A stretch of DNA of 13,687 nucleotides from the NCBI GenBank assembly GCA_937891475.1, contig CALATC010000087.1, positions 1 through 13,687 on the forward strand, given 5' to 3'. Below the pieces are notes generated by a model. That model worked only from the letters and a program-made list of their open reading frames with translations. It did no database searches and had not been told where the DNA came from. The stretch's first letter is position 1. Each line of letters opens with the position of its first letter. The position numbers were made by a program, and so were the translations under genes. Below are positions 6,959-13,687 of this stretch, piece after piece. The DNA is from an uncultured Granulicatella sp. Lineage in GTDB: Bacteria; Bacillota; Bacilli; Lactobacillales; Aerococcaceae.

Positions 6959-7595
6959 AAGTTTAGCTTTTTCTCTTTTTCTAATCATAGTGACGATTGA
7001 ATTATCGTTTGTTCCTTCAAATGTCTTGAATATTTTTGTATTAGTTGTTGGATTCTTGTATCTTCTTTGGAAAAAGCAGTGGGGAGTTATTGGTGCAACA
7101 ATCATTGTTCCATTATTTCCAGCTATTGGTAGTTATTGGTCGATTCGTGTTCAAGGAATTCATCTAGAGCTTGCTTCAGTGATGTTTACAAGAACATTTG
7201 CATTTGCTCTATTAGGATTTTTATTGGCATTTAGTGTGGATTTGGAAGAACTATTATTAGTTCTGGAACAAAAAGGACTGCCTCCTCATTTTGTCTATGG
7301 CTTATTAGTCATTATTCATGCTTTTCCTTATATTCGAAGAGAAGTAGTGCAAATGAAGGAAGCCAGTCAACTAAGAGGTCGTCCTTTACATTTTTGGTCA
7401 AGCTTATATTATATCAAGGTGATTTTTACAGCTTATCACTTACAAGAGCAATATGAACAAGCGATGATAAGCCATGGATTTGATGAAAAAGGAAAACGAA
7501 CACCATCGATTATTTGGAAAAATGATGGTAAAGCTCTGGGATGGATGAGTTTATTATTTGTAGTAGGAAATAGTATTGGATGGTTATGGAGGTAG
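6942..7595 (+). CDS. ykoC: YkoC, ECF transporter transmembrane (T) component
   Basis: Membrane coupling subunit of the CbiQ/EcfT family that links the ATPases to the S component. I choose ATG 6942 (217 residues, MEKQSKSLAF), which follows AAAGGGGG (6926–6933) by 8 nt. GTG 6909 would add 11 residues and has no RBS. Hydrophobic segments at about 7–23, 29–43, 47–63, 80–98, 118–130 and 198–214 fit the fold. The cytoplasmic coupling helices hold two degenerate copies of the EcfT 'ARG' motif: QLRGRP (about 143–148) and SHGFDEKGKR (about 167–176). The gene overlaps ykoD by 17 bp. Its last codons contain the GGAGG site for tenA, only 4 bp separating the genes. Confidence 0.9.
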   Translation: MEKQSKSLAFSLFLIIVTIELSFVPSNVLNIFVLVVGFLYLLWKKQWGVIGATIIVPLFPAIGSYWSIRVQGIHLELASVMFTRTFAFALLGFLLAFSVDLEELLLVLEQKGLPPHFVYGLLVIIHAFPYIRREVVQMKEASQLRGRPLHFWSSLYYIKVIFTAYHLQEQYEQAMISHGFDEKGKRTPSIIWKNDGKALGWMSLLFVVGNSIGWLWR

Positions 7596-7599
7596 GAAA

Positions 7600-8268
7600 A
7601 TGACATTTACAGAAAAAGCCATGGAAGTTTCTAAACGTTATTGGCAAGGAAGTTTTGAACATCCATTTGTAACGGGATTACAAGATGGGACATTGGGTGA
7701 TTCGATATTTCGTTATTATTTATTACAAGATCGTTATTATTTAGAACATTTTAGTAAATTATATCAAATCATTTCAGATGCATCAGATGATGCAGAAGTG
7801 AAAGAATTAATGAGTAGAAATTCGCAACATTTAGCACAAGGGGAACAATTAATTCGAGAAGAATTTTTTAAAGAATTGGGTATTGATGAAGAAGAAATCA
7901 AAAATACACCGATTGCTCCAACTGCTTATAATTATGTATCCCATTTATATCGACAACTAGCAGAAAAAAATGTTGTTGTAGCTTGTGCAGGAATGTTACC
8001 TTGTCCGTGGTTATATCAAGCCATTGGAGAACAATTAATCAAACAAGGTTCCCCTCATGAAATGTATCAACGATGGATTATGACCTATGCGGGAGAAGAC
8101 AGTAAAGAAGCTGTTCAATATGAATGTGGTGTTATAGAACGATTATATCAAGAAGCAACAGAACAAACAAAAGAAGAAATGATAGAAGCATTTTATCGTA
8201 GTTGCCAATTTGAGTACCTATTTTGGGAAATGGCTTATACACATGAAACATGGAAATTAGAAGGTTAG
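7600..8268 (+). CDS. tenA: TenA, thiaminase II / aminopyrimidine aminohydrolase
   Basis: Hydrolyses 4-amino-5-aminomethyl-2-methylpyrimidine (a thiamin breakdown product) to HMP, and also cleaves thiamin, feeding pyrimidine salvage. From ATG 7600, preceded by GGAGG (7588–7592) at 7 nt, the protein is 222 residues. With this start the catalytic residues fall on the same numbers as I recall for B. subtilis TenA: D44 (LLQDRYYL), Y47, Y112 (YNYVSH), C135 (MLPCPWLY), Y163 and E205 (FEYLFWEMAY). That supports both the start and a TenA-C (cysteine) type enzyme. A TTG at 7576 would add eight residues and overlap ykoC; it is less likely. The gene lies between the importer genes and thiW, as expected for a salvage step acting on imported or recovered pyrimidines. 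Confidence 0.96.
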   Translation: MTFTEKAMEVSKRYWQGSFEHPFVTGLQDGTLGDSIFRYYLLQDRYYLEHFSKLYQIISDASDDAEVKELMSRNSQHLAQGEQLIREEFFKELGIDEEEIKNTPIAPTAYNYVSHLYRQLAEKNVVVACAGMLPCPWLYQAIGEQLIKQGSPHEMYQRWIMTYAGEDSKEAVQYECGVIERLYQEATEQTKEEMIEAFYRSCQFEYLFWEMAYTHETWKLEG

Positions 8269-8281
8269 GAAGGTTAGAAAA

Positions 8282-8812
8282 ATGAGTAGAAATAAAAAAA
8301 TTATGTTTTTAGCAATGATGGTAGCGCTAGATGTGGTTTTATCCCCATTAATGCGAATTGAAGGAATGGCACCAATGTCTAGTACGATTAATGTCATTGC
8401 AGCAATGTTGATGGGACCAGTATACGGAGTAGCTATGGCATTTTTAACAGCGATTCTTCGTATGACTTTATTAGCAATTCCACCTTTGGCATTAACAGGT
8501 GCTGTATTTGGAGCTTTATTAGCAGGGATTGGAGCAAGAATGACTAAAAACATCTATGGAGCCATGATTGGTGAATTTATTGGAACAGGCTTAATTGGTT
8601 CTCTATTATCTTATCCTGTAATGGTTTGGTTTACTGGTACAACAACAGGTTTATTTTGGTTTGTTTATACACCACGTTTTTGTGGAGGAGCGATTATTGG
8701 CTCAACAATTGCTTGGTTAGTTTGGGTAAAATTAAAAAATGTATCAACTATCCAACGAATTCAAAAATTATTTGCACCAACTAAGGAATGTCCATTATGC
8801 AAAAAGTTTTAG
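8282..8812 (+). CDS. thiW: ThiW, ECF transporter S component (predicted thiazole uptake)
   Basis: Second substrate-binding membrane subunit in this operon. ThiW proteins are predicted from comparative genomics to import the thiazole moiety (hydroxyethylthiazole); its place directly before thiM, the thiazole kinase, supports this. 176 residues from ATG 8282, with AGGAAGG (8267–8273) 8 nt upstream. About five hydrophobic segments (roughly 6–24, 34–60, 64–84, 92–114, 118–148). Family-like sequence includes ALDVVLSPLMRIEGMAP, INVIAAMLMGPVYGV, FLTAILRMTLLAIPPLALTG and GALLAGIGAR. An S component needs ATPase and T subunits: YkoD/YkoC nearby or a shared EcfAA'T module elsewhere. The short tail contains a CPLC pair, oddly cysteine-rich, and overlaps thiM by 16 bp. 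Confidence 0.9.
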   Translation: MSRNKKIMFLAMMVALDVVLSPLMRIEGMAPMSSTINVIAAMLMGPVYGVAMAFLTAILRMTLLAIPPLALTGAVFGALLAGIGARMTKNIYGAMIGEFIGTGLIGSLLSYPVMVWFTGTTTGLFWFVYTPRFCGGAIIGSTIAWLVWVKLKNVSTIQRIQKLFAPTKECPLCKKF

Positions 8813-9624
8813 GAACTATTTTCCCATTACAACGCCCTCTGATTCATTGCATTACGAATGGAATTACAAAAGAGTTAGTGGCAAATGCATTATTATATGT
8901 AGGGGCAAAACCAATTATGGCTGAAGATGAACGAGAAATTGAATCAGTGATTCAAGTATCATCTGCCGTATTACTAAATATTGGACATTTAACAGAACAA
9001 AAAGAAGCTTGCATCATCAAAGCAGCAAAACTTACGAATAAGGCTCAAAAGCCGCTTGTCGTAGATGCTGTTGGAATAGTGGGACTATCCAATCGTCTTG
9101 CTTTAGTACAAAGTTTATTAGACATTGGCGTTACCGTTGTGAAGGGGAATATTTCAGAAATGAGACGATTGGCTGGACTAAAGAGTAGTGCAAAAGGAGT
9201 CGATAGTGCAAAGGAAGACCAAAGTTTGATGGAATTAAAAGAATTAGCTTATGCATTAAGGAAGTTAGCTAAAAATTATCCTCAAACACTTTTTTTAGCA
9301 ACGGGAGAACAAGATTTAGTCGTTTCGACTTCTAAATGTTTTTGCCTAAAAAATGGAGTAGATTCTTTAGAATTATTTACTGGTACTGGAGATGTAGTAG
9401 GAGCTCTCATTACAGGCGTTTTAGGAAGTGGAATTGAACCACTAGAAGCGACGATTGGTGCGATTACTTATTTTAATGTATGTGGAGAAAAAGCGAGCAA
9501 TGCACTTCAGCTAGGAATGGAAAGTTTTCGAATCGAAACAGGGAATCAATTATCAAAATTGTACCAAGAAAATTGGCAAGAAATGTTAAAAATGGAGGAC
9601 TGGACAAATGAAGTTGTTAAATAA
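8797..9624 (+). CDS. thiM: ThiM, hydroxyethylthiazole kinase
   Basis: Phosphorylates hydroxyethylthiazole to HET-P in the cytoplasm, the thiazole salvage step. I choose ATG 8797 (275 residues, MQKVLGTIF), 9 nt after AAGGA (8783–8787). ATG 8788 abuts that site and would add only three residues. Family features: [11 protein letters not shown] near the N-terminus (where PLVHxITN is usual), [35 protein letters not shown] and the ribokinase-fold anion-hole motif FTGTGD (194–199). The residue after GTG is Asp199 where ThiM proteins usually have Cys, which restores the Asp catalytic base of the wider ribokinase superfamily. GAI/CGEKA near the C-terminus is normal. It overlaps thiW by 16 bp and thiE by 17 bp, so translation is likely coupled. 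Confidence 0.94.
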   Translation: MQKVLGTIFPLQRPLIHCITNGITKELVANALLYVGAKPIMAEDEREIESVIQVSSAVLLNIGHLTEQKEACIIKAAKLTNKAQKPLVVDAVGIVGLSNRLALVQSLLDIGVTVVKGNISEMRRLAGLKSSAKGVDSAKEDQSLMELKELAYALRKLAKNYPQTLFLATGEQDLVVSTSKCFCLKNGVDSLELFTGTGDVVGALITGVLGSGIEPLEATIGAITYFNVCGEKASNALQLGMESFRIETGNQLSKLYQENWQEMLKMEDWTNEVVK

Positions 9625-10261
9625 TACATTAGCCCTTTATTTAGTAACGGCACGTTATGATTGGAAAGAAGAAGACTTTTTGAAAAAAGTAGAAGAAGCT
9701 TGTAGGTCTGGTGTGACTCTTGTGCAATTAAGAGAAAAAGAATGTTGTACAAGAGAATATTATGAATTAGCAAAAAAGGTTAAGACAATCACGGACACGT
9801 ATCAAATTCCTCTTATCATTGATGATCGAGTGGATATTTGTTTAGCAGTTGATGCTAGTGGAGTACATATAGGTGTAGATGAATTACCTGTTGAAGTAGT
9901 TCGCAATATGATTGGAAATGATAAAATATTAGGAGTTACGGCTAAAACAGTTGAACGTGCATTAGAAGCAGAACAACATGGAGCAGATTATTTAGGAGTA
10001 GGAGCCATTTATCCAACGACGACAAAAGTCATTACTCAACCAACATCTATTGAAACTCTTAAGGCAATTGCGACAACAGTATTGATACCTATTGTAGCTA
10101 TTGGTGGAATTAAAGAAGACAATATGGAGCCACTAGAAGGAACAGGTATAGCAGGTGTTGCCATTGTTAGTGAGATTATGAAAGCTAAGAAAATTCAAGA
10201 AAAATGTCAAACTTTAAGAAAAAAAGTAGCGAAAATTTTAGGAGGGGAAGCAAATGAGTAA
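9608..10261 (+). CDS. thiE: ThiE, thiamin phosphate synthase
   Basis: Joins HMP pyrophosphate and thiazole phosphate to give thiamin monophosphate. 217 residues, normal length for this TIM-barrel enzyme. ATG 9608 follows GGAGGA (9594–9599) by 8 nt. Motifs along the chain: LYLVTAR (10–16), VQLREK (39–44), [10 protein letters not shown] (71–80, with the Mg/pyrophosphate-binding Asp), HIGVDE (87–92), GVTAKT (109–114), [15 protein letters not shown] (126–140), AIGGI (164–168) and VSEI (187–190). The usual NDRVD is DDRVD and HxGQxD is HIGVDE, modest departures that keep the charged ligands. It overlaps thiM by 17 bp and thiD by 8 bp. Confidence 0.95.
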   Translation: MKLLNNTLALYLVTARYDWKEEDFLKKVEEACRSGVTLVQLREKECCTREYYELAKKVKTITDTYQIPLIIDDRVDICLAVDASGVHIGVDELPVEVVRNMIGNDKILGVTAKTVERALEAEQHGADYLGVGAIYPTTTKVITQPTSIETLKAIATTVLIPIVAIGGIKEDNMEPLEGTGIAGVAIVSEIMKAKKIQEKCQTLRKKVAKILGGEANE

Positions 10262-11078
10262 TGAAACTATACAAGTAGTGACCATTGCTGGATCTGATTC
10301 AGGCGGCGGAGCAGGAGCTCAAGCAGATTTAAAAACATTTCAAGCTCGACAAGTTTTTGGAATGAGTATTTTTGTAGCTTTAACAGCGCAAAATACTTTA
10401 GGTGTACAAGCAGTTCATGAAGTGCCAAGTGCATTTATTGATGCGCAGTTTCAATCATTGGCAAGTGATTTTCATATTCGTGCAGCAAAAACAGGAATGT
10501 TAGCAGATAGTCGAGTTGTTCGCACTGTAGTAGAAAATTATAAAAAAGTAAATTTTGGTCCATTAATTGTGGATCCAGTTATGATTGCTAAAGGCGGACA
10601 TCCATTATTACAACCAGAAGCGATTGAAACGATTAAAAAAGAATTATTACCAATTGCGACAGTGTGTACACCAAATTTACCAGAAGCGGAAGAATTAATT
10701 GGCAAGAAAATCTTAACAGAAACAGATATGATAGCAGCAGCAGCTATTTTACAAAATCTTGGAGTAAAAAATGTCATTATTAAAGGCGGACATGGAACGC
10801 TAGATATTGTAAAAGACTTTATCTTACTAGAAGATGGAACAGCATTTTGGACAGAAGCTAAACGAATTCAAACAGCTTCTACCCATGGAACAGGTGATAC
10901 ATTCTCCGCTTGTATTACAGCTGAATTAGCAAAAGGACAACCTTTAAAAGAGAGCATTATTACAGCTCGTAAATTTATTCAAGGAGCGATTGCTCAACCA
11001 ATCTATGTTGGAAATGGACACGGCCCAACAAACCACTGGGCAAAGTTGGATGAGAGTATTCGAGTGATTGAAGCGTAA
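10254..11078 (+). CDS. thiD: ThiD, hydroxymethylpyrimidine (phosphate) kinase
   Basis: Phosphorylates HMP to HMP-P and HMP-PP, the pyrimidine donor for ThiE; some Firmicute members also act on pyridoxal. 274 residues, ribokinase fold. Motifs: [20 protein letters not shown] (10–29), [16 protein letters not shown] (106–115), TPNLPEAE (139–146), IIKGGHG and [10 protein letters not shown] (210–219). Asp215 stands where ThiD enzymes commonly have Cys (HGTGCT), parallel to the change in ThiM. GGAGGGG (10241–10247) precedes ATG 10254, and the start overlaps the thiE stop by 8 bp. Last gene of the operon; a complex hairpin with a T-run follows. The pyridoxal-kinase alternative is less likely given the operon and riboswitch. 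Confidence 0.94.
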   Translation: MSNETIQVVTIAGSDSGGGAGAQADLKTFQARQVFGMSIFVALTAQNTLGVQAVHEVPSAFIDAQFQSLASDFHIRAAKTGMLADSRVVRTVVENYKKVNFGPLIVDPVMIAKGGHPLLQPEAIETIKKELLPIATVCTPNLPEAEELIGKKILTETDMIAAAAILQNLGVKNVIIKGGHGTLDIVKDFILLEDGTAFWTEAKRIQTASTHGTGDTFSACITAELAKGQPLKESIITARKFIQGAIAQPIYVGNGHGPTNHWAKLDESIRVIEA

Positions 11079-11081
11079 GAA

Positions 11082-11167
11082 AATAGGAATATGACTTTTC
11101 GATGTAAGAGAGGATGACAGTGTGTGTTGTCATGAATCTTACTATTGGAGAGTTGTATTCTTTTTTT
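11082..11167 (+). terminator. Probable composite terminator of the thi operon
   Basis: An inner hairpin (GTAAGA…ATGACA with TGTCAT…TCTTAC, 11104–11142) sits inside an imperfect outer stem. The outer stem pairs AAAATAGGAATATGACTTTTC (about 11080–11100) with GAGAGTTGTATTCTTTT (about 11148–11164), followed by further T. The stem is interrupted, so termination strength is uncertain. Confidence 0.45.
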
Positions 11168-11205
11168 AGTGAGTTATCGATAATTGAAAATGAAATAAAA
11201 AACAG

Positions 11206-11234
11206 GTGACATACTAAACTTCTAGATTTACAAT
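11206..11234 (+). promoter_or_regulatory. Promoter of the small membrane-protein gene
   Basis: GTGACA (11206–11211), a 17-bp spacer and TACAAT (11229–11234): each hexamer matches 5 of 6 consensus bases. Predicted start of transcription is about 11241, so the leader is very short and consists mostly of the ribosome binding site AAAGGAG (11244–11250). Confidence 0.65.
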
Positions 11235-11259
11235 ATAAAATGTAAAGGAGATGAGTATT

Positions 11260-11595
11260 ATGGTACACAATAAAAAATGGTTTTACGGATTTATTCTACT
11301 CTTTTTGGGAAACACGCTTTTGTTAAGGTCAACAGAGTTTTCTATAATACTGTCAATTATAATAATACTATTAGGCCATTTATTCATTATACTGATTGGA
11401 AAAGAACAGTTTGGTCTGAAAAAAATTATTAAAAGTAATATTGTGATTGCGTTAGTTTTTACGATATATTATTTTGTTTTCAATCAAATGCAATTAGGTT
11501 TGTTCCATAATATTTTCATTGCAATCATAGTGTATATTTCATTTTGGTATTTAAGTCGGGAAAAAGAAAAACAAGAAATGAAAAAAAATAAATAA
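11260..11595 (+). CDS. Small four-helix membrane protein of unknown function
   Basis: I do not recognise this protein. From ATG 11260 (9 nt after AAAGGAG at 11244–11250) it is 111 residues. An ATG at 11251 touches the RBS and is a poorer choice. It shows four hydrophobic segments: about 7–22, 26–46, 60–75 and 81–98, separated by short polar loops (GKEQFGLKKIIKSN between helices 2 and 3). A strongly basic tail (REKEKQEMKKNK) predicts a cytoplasmic C-terminus. No signal peptide cleavage site or catalytic motif is evident. It has its own promoter and stands alone between the thi operon and a methyltransferase. Immunity-type or transporter-accessory membrane proteins of this size are possible, but nothing in the sequence selects among them. 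Confidence 0.75.
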   Translation: MVHNKKWFYGFILLFLGNTLLLRSTEFSIILSIIIILLGHLFIILIGKEQFGLKKIIKSNIVIALVFTIYYFVFNQMQLGLFHNIFIAIIVYISFWYLSREKEKQEMKKNK

Positions 11596-11755
11596 ACATT
11601 CTCTAATAGTGGTGTGATTGTAACGTTGTTTAATAGAAATTTTTGTATCGATTATGAGGGTCAAAATGAAACTCAAAACTTGTAGAGCTGAGAAAATGTA
11701 CTGACAATACATCTAACATAAATCATAATGGTGAAAATTACGAGGAGATAATAAG
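11596..11755. other. Intergenic region before the methyltransferase
   Basis: 160 bp without a convincing gene or a G/C-stem terminator for the preceding membrane protein. It contains the methyltransferase promoter near its right end and the RBS GAGGAG (11742–11747). Confidence 0.6.
11701..11729 (+). promoter_or_regulatory. Promoter of the methyltransferase gene
   Basis: CTGACA (11701–11706), a 17-bp spacer and CATAAT (11724–11729), each hexamer 5 of 6 to consensus. The RBS GAGGAG (11742–11747) and ATG 11756 follow, so the leader is about 20 nt. Confidence 0.65.
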
Positions 11756-12520
11756 ATGAGTAATTATATAAAATTTAATGAACATAGATGGAATAATGTA
11801 AATAATGACTATACTGAGCCGTTAACACATGAACAATTAGAAGAACTTAAAAATAATCCCATTTCTGTTGCGTTAACGATTGGAAAAAAAGTTCCGGAAG
11901 AATGGTTTGAAAAAGCCAATGGAAAAAAGATATTAGGTTTAGCTTGTGGTGGTGGACAGCAGGGACCAGTTTTTGCGTTAAAAGGTTATGATGTAACCAT
12001 AATGGATTTCTCTACATCACAATTAGAAAGAGATGAAATGGTTGCCAAAAGAGAAGGATTAAAAATCAACACAGTTCAAGGCGATATGACAAAACCATTC
12101 CCATTTGAAAATGAAACTTTTGATATTATTTTCAATCCGGTTTCAAATGTATATATCGAAGATCTAGAAAATATGTATAAAGAAGCCTCTCGAGTATTGA
12201 AAAAGGGTGGACTGTTAATGGTCGGATTTATGAATCCATGGATATACATGTATGATGCTGATATTGTATGGGACAAGCCCGATGAGGAATTACTTTTAAA
12301 GTATTCAATCCCTTTTAATTCAAAAAAGCTGGAAGAAGAGGGCAAAATAACTATAAATCCAGAATATGGCTATGAATTTAGCCATACCTTAGAAACGCAG
12401 ATTAGAGGACAACTTAAAAATGGTCTTGCTATGATCGATTTTTATGAATCATGTGATAAAAGAAATAGATTATCTCATTATGGAAATGACTATATAGCTA
12501 CACTTTGCGTTAAACTATAA
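11756..12520 (+). CDS. Class I SAM-dependent methyltransferase, substrate unknown
   Basis: 254-residue soluble protein with a complete Rossmann methyltransferase core. Motif I, the SAM-binding loop, is ILGLACGGGQQGP (59–71), with an acidic strand-2 end at D84 (IMDFS). Next are QGDMTKPFPF (108–117), motif IV-like FDIIFNPVSNVY (122–133) and RVLKKGGLLMVGFMNP (146–161). The GGGQQGP and NPVSN pattern belongs to a common family of Methyltransf_11-type proteins of unknown substrate; the conserved aromatic-rich segment after it (PWIYMYDADIVWD) probably caps the substrate site. Start ATG 11756 has an RBS 8 nt upstream. Six of seven Arg codons are AGA, unlike rel at the left, suggesting recent transfer. 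It is a monocistronic unit with its own promoter and terminator. It shows no close likeness to erm rRNA methylases. Confidence 0.88.
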   Translation: MSNYIKFNEHRWNNVNNDYTEPLTHEQLEELKNNPISVALTIGKKVPEEWFEKANGKKILGLACGGGQQGPVFALKGYDVTIMDFSTSQLERDEMVAKREGLKINTVQGDMTKPFPFENETFDIIFNPVSNVYIEDLENMYKEASRVLKKGGLLMVGFMNPWIYMYDADIVWDKPDEELLLKYSIPFNSKKLEEEGKITINPEYGYEFSHTLETQIRGQLKNGLAMIDFYESCDKRNRLSHYGNDYIATLCVKL

Positions 12521-12605
12521 TGATATAGAACATACTTCAGGAGAATAGCTTAGAGGGTTAAAATCTAAAAGTTCAAGTTTGTATCATTGAATATAACGAT
12601 TTTAG

Positions 12606-12637
12606 AAACAGTAAATCAAATTGGTTTACTGTTTTTT
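12606..12637 (+). terminator. Strong rho-independent terminator after the methyltransferase
   Basis: AAACAGTAAA (12606–12615) pairs perfectly with TTTACTGTTT (12625–12634), extended inward by a G·U and a C·G pair, with a 5-nt loop. The run TTTTTT is at 12632–12637. Confidence 0.9.
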
Positions 12638-12668
12638 ATTTACTAAAAATCAGAAAGGAGAACAGAAA

Positions 12669-12863
12669 TTGAAAAATATAGATGAAAAAATCTTAATGGT
12701 AGAAGAGGAAACTAAGCAGTTACAAAACAAAAGAAAAAAACTCATCAGTCAGCAGAAACAGGAAGAACGAAAGAAAAGAGATAAAAGGTTTTATGAAAAA
12801 GGAGCAGTTTTTGAAAGTATTTTTAACGAAAGCAAGGATTTTACTAAATATGAATTTTATTAG
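12669..12863 (+). CDS. Small coiled-coil mobile-element protein (DUF3847-like), possibly truncated
   Basis: 64 residues from a TTG start at 12669, chosen because AAAGGAG (12654–12660) lies exactly 8 nt upstream; there is no ATG or GTG alternative with an RBS. The first 45 residues are highly charged and helical (EEETKQLQNKRKKLISQQ, then QEERKKRDKRFYEKGAVFESIF), the pattern I associate with DUF3847 proteins of conjugative transposons, which usually lie near mobilisation genes. Function of the family is unknown. The stop TAG (12861–12863) may be premature: the same frame stays open to 13034 and continues LIIFQNIKETIKNQKIVEK, which resembles a family C-terminus after the EFY residues. Length is short for the family (usually around 90–110 residues as I recall). 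It may be a pseudogene. Confidence 0.6.
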   Translation: MKNIDEKILMVEEETKQLQNKRKKLISQQKQEERKKRDKRFYEKGAVFESIFNESKDFTKYEFY

Positions 12864-12983
12864 CTAATTATATTTCAAAATATCAAAGAAACAATAAAAA
12901 ATCAAAAAATCGTGGAGAAAAGAGCACCAACACACTTTGCGGTAAAGCAATATAAAAAATATAAGTTGGCTGCGGGAGTAATA

Positions 12984-13043
12984 GAATTAAGGAGAACACT
13001 TAATCACTGTTTTAGTGAAATATATACTTCTTAATTCTTTTTT
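12984..13043 (+). terminator. Terminator or attenuator just upstream of the recombinase
   Basis: An 11-bp stem (GAATTAAGGAG at 12984–12994 with CTTCTTAATTC at 13027–13037, one G·U) encloses a small CACT/AGTG hairpin and is followed by TTTTTT (13038–13043). The recombinase RBS begins 18 nt later. It may separate the two genes or limit recombinase expression. Confidence 0.7.
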
Positions 13044-13049
13044 ATTTAA

Positions 13050-13687
<638 letters not shown>

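Noticed and set aside
12540..12600. tRNA-like stretch (TAGCTTAGAGG … GTTCAAGTT) after the methyltransferase
   Set aside because: The sequence echoes D- and T-loop boxes but the T-stem does not pair, there is no anticodon arm and no acceptor stem; not a tRNA and too weak to claim as a relic.
12912..13034. GTG-started 40-codon open frame before the recombinase as a separate gene
   Set aside because: No ribosome binding site precedes the GTG and the end lies inside the terminator stem; treated instead as part of the possible read-through of the DUF3847-like gene.

Overview
The window looks like a low-GC Firmicute of the order Lactobacillales. The evidence is the AT-rich codon use, AAGGAGG-type ribosome binding sites, the rsmE–rel–dtd order, a 6S RNA of Bacillus 6S-1 type, and a thiamin-salvage operon with the gene order I associate with streptococci and relatives. 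Genus cannot be fixed from sequence alone; a Carnobacteriaceae or Granulicatella-like organism is a guess.

Left part (1–3440): housekeeping genes on the + strand. These are the 3' part of rsmE (16S rRNA m3U methyltransferase), the bifunctional (p)ppGpp enzyme rel with its own promoter, and dtd. A 427-bp gap follows. It holds two copies of a repeat, one carrying large nested hairpins, and a bidirectional terminator that also ends uspA from the opposite strand.

Middle (3866–5041): uspA and a 6S RNA gene, both on the minus strand. The 6S gene has a clear promoter and terminator, and its template site gives a product-RNA start resembling Bacillus 6S-1. Diverging from it is the promoter of a TPP riboswitch. 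The riboswitch ends in a terminator whose 3' arm contains the ribosome binding site of ykoE and whose U-run touches the start codon.

Thiamin operon (5042–11078): ykoE-ykoD-ykoC (ECF importer, probably for hydroxymethylpyrimidine or a related precursor), tenA (thiaminase II/salvage), thiW (second ECF S component, probably thiazole), thiM, thiE, thiD. Genes overlap or nearly touch. Together they import or recover the pyrimidine and thiazole halves, phosphorylate them and join them to thiamin phosphate. No de novo genes (thiC, thiG) and no final kinase are present here. ThiM and ThiD both carry Asp where their families usually have Cys in the GTG-x motif.

Right part (11080–13687): accessory DNA. 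A four-helix membrane protein and a SAM methyltransferase each have their own promoter. A strong terminator follows, then a DUF3847-like small mobile-element protein with a possible premature in-frame stop, an attenuator-like hairpin, and the N-terminal 204 residues of a large serine recombinase (TndX/TnpX type) cut by the window edge. Arginine codons shift from CGN to AGA/AGG here, consistent with transfer.

I did not find a convincing wholly new system. The best candidates for follow-up are the riboswitch platform, the repeat element at 3445–3790, the paired Cys-to-Asp changes and the truncated mobile-element gene.
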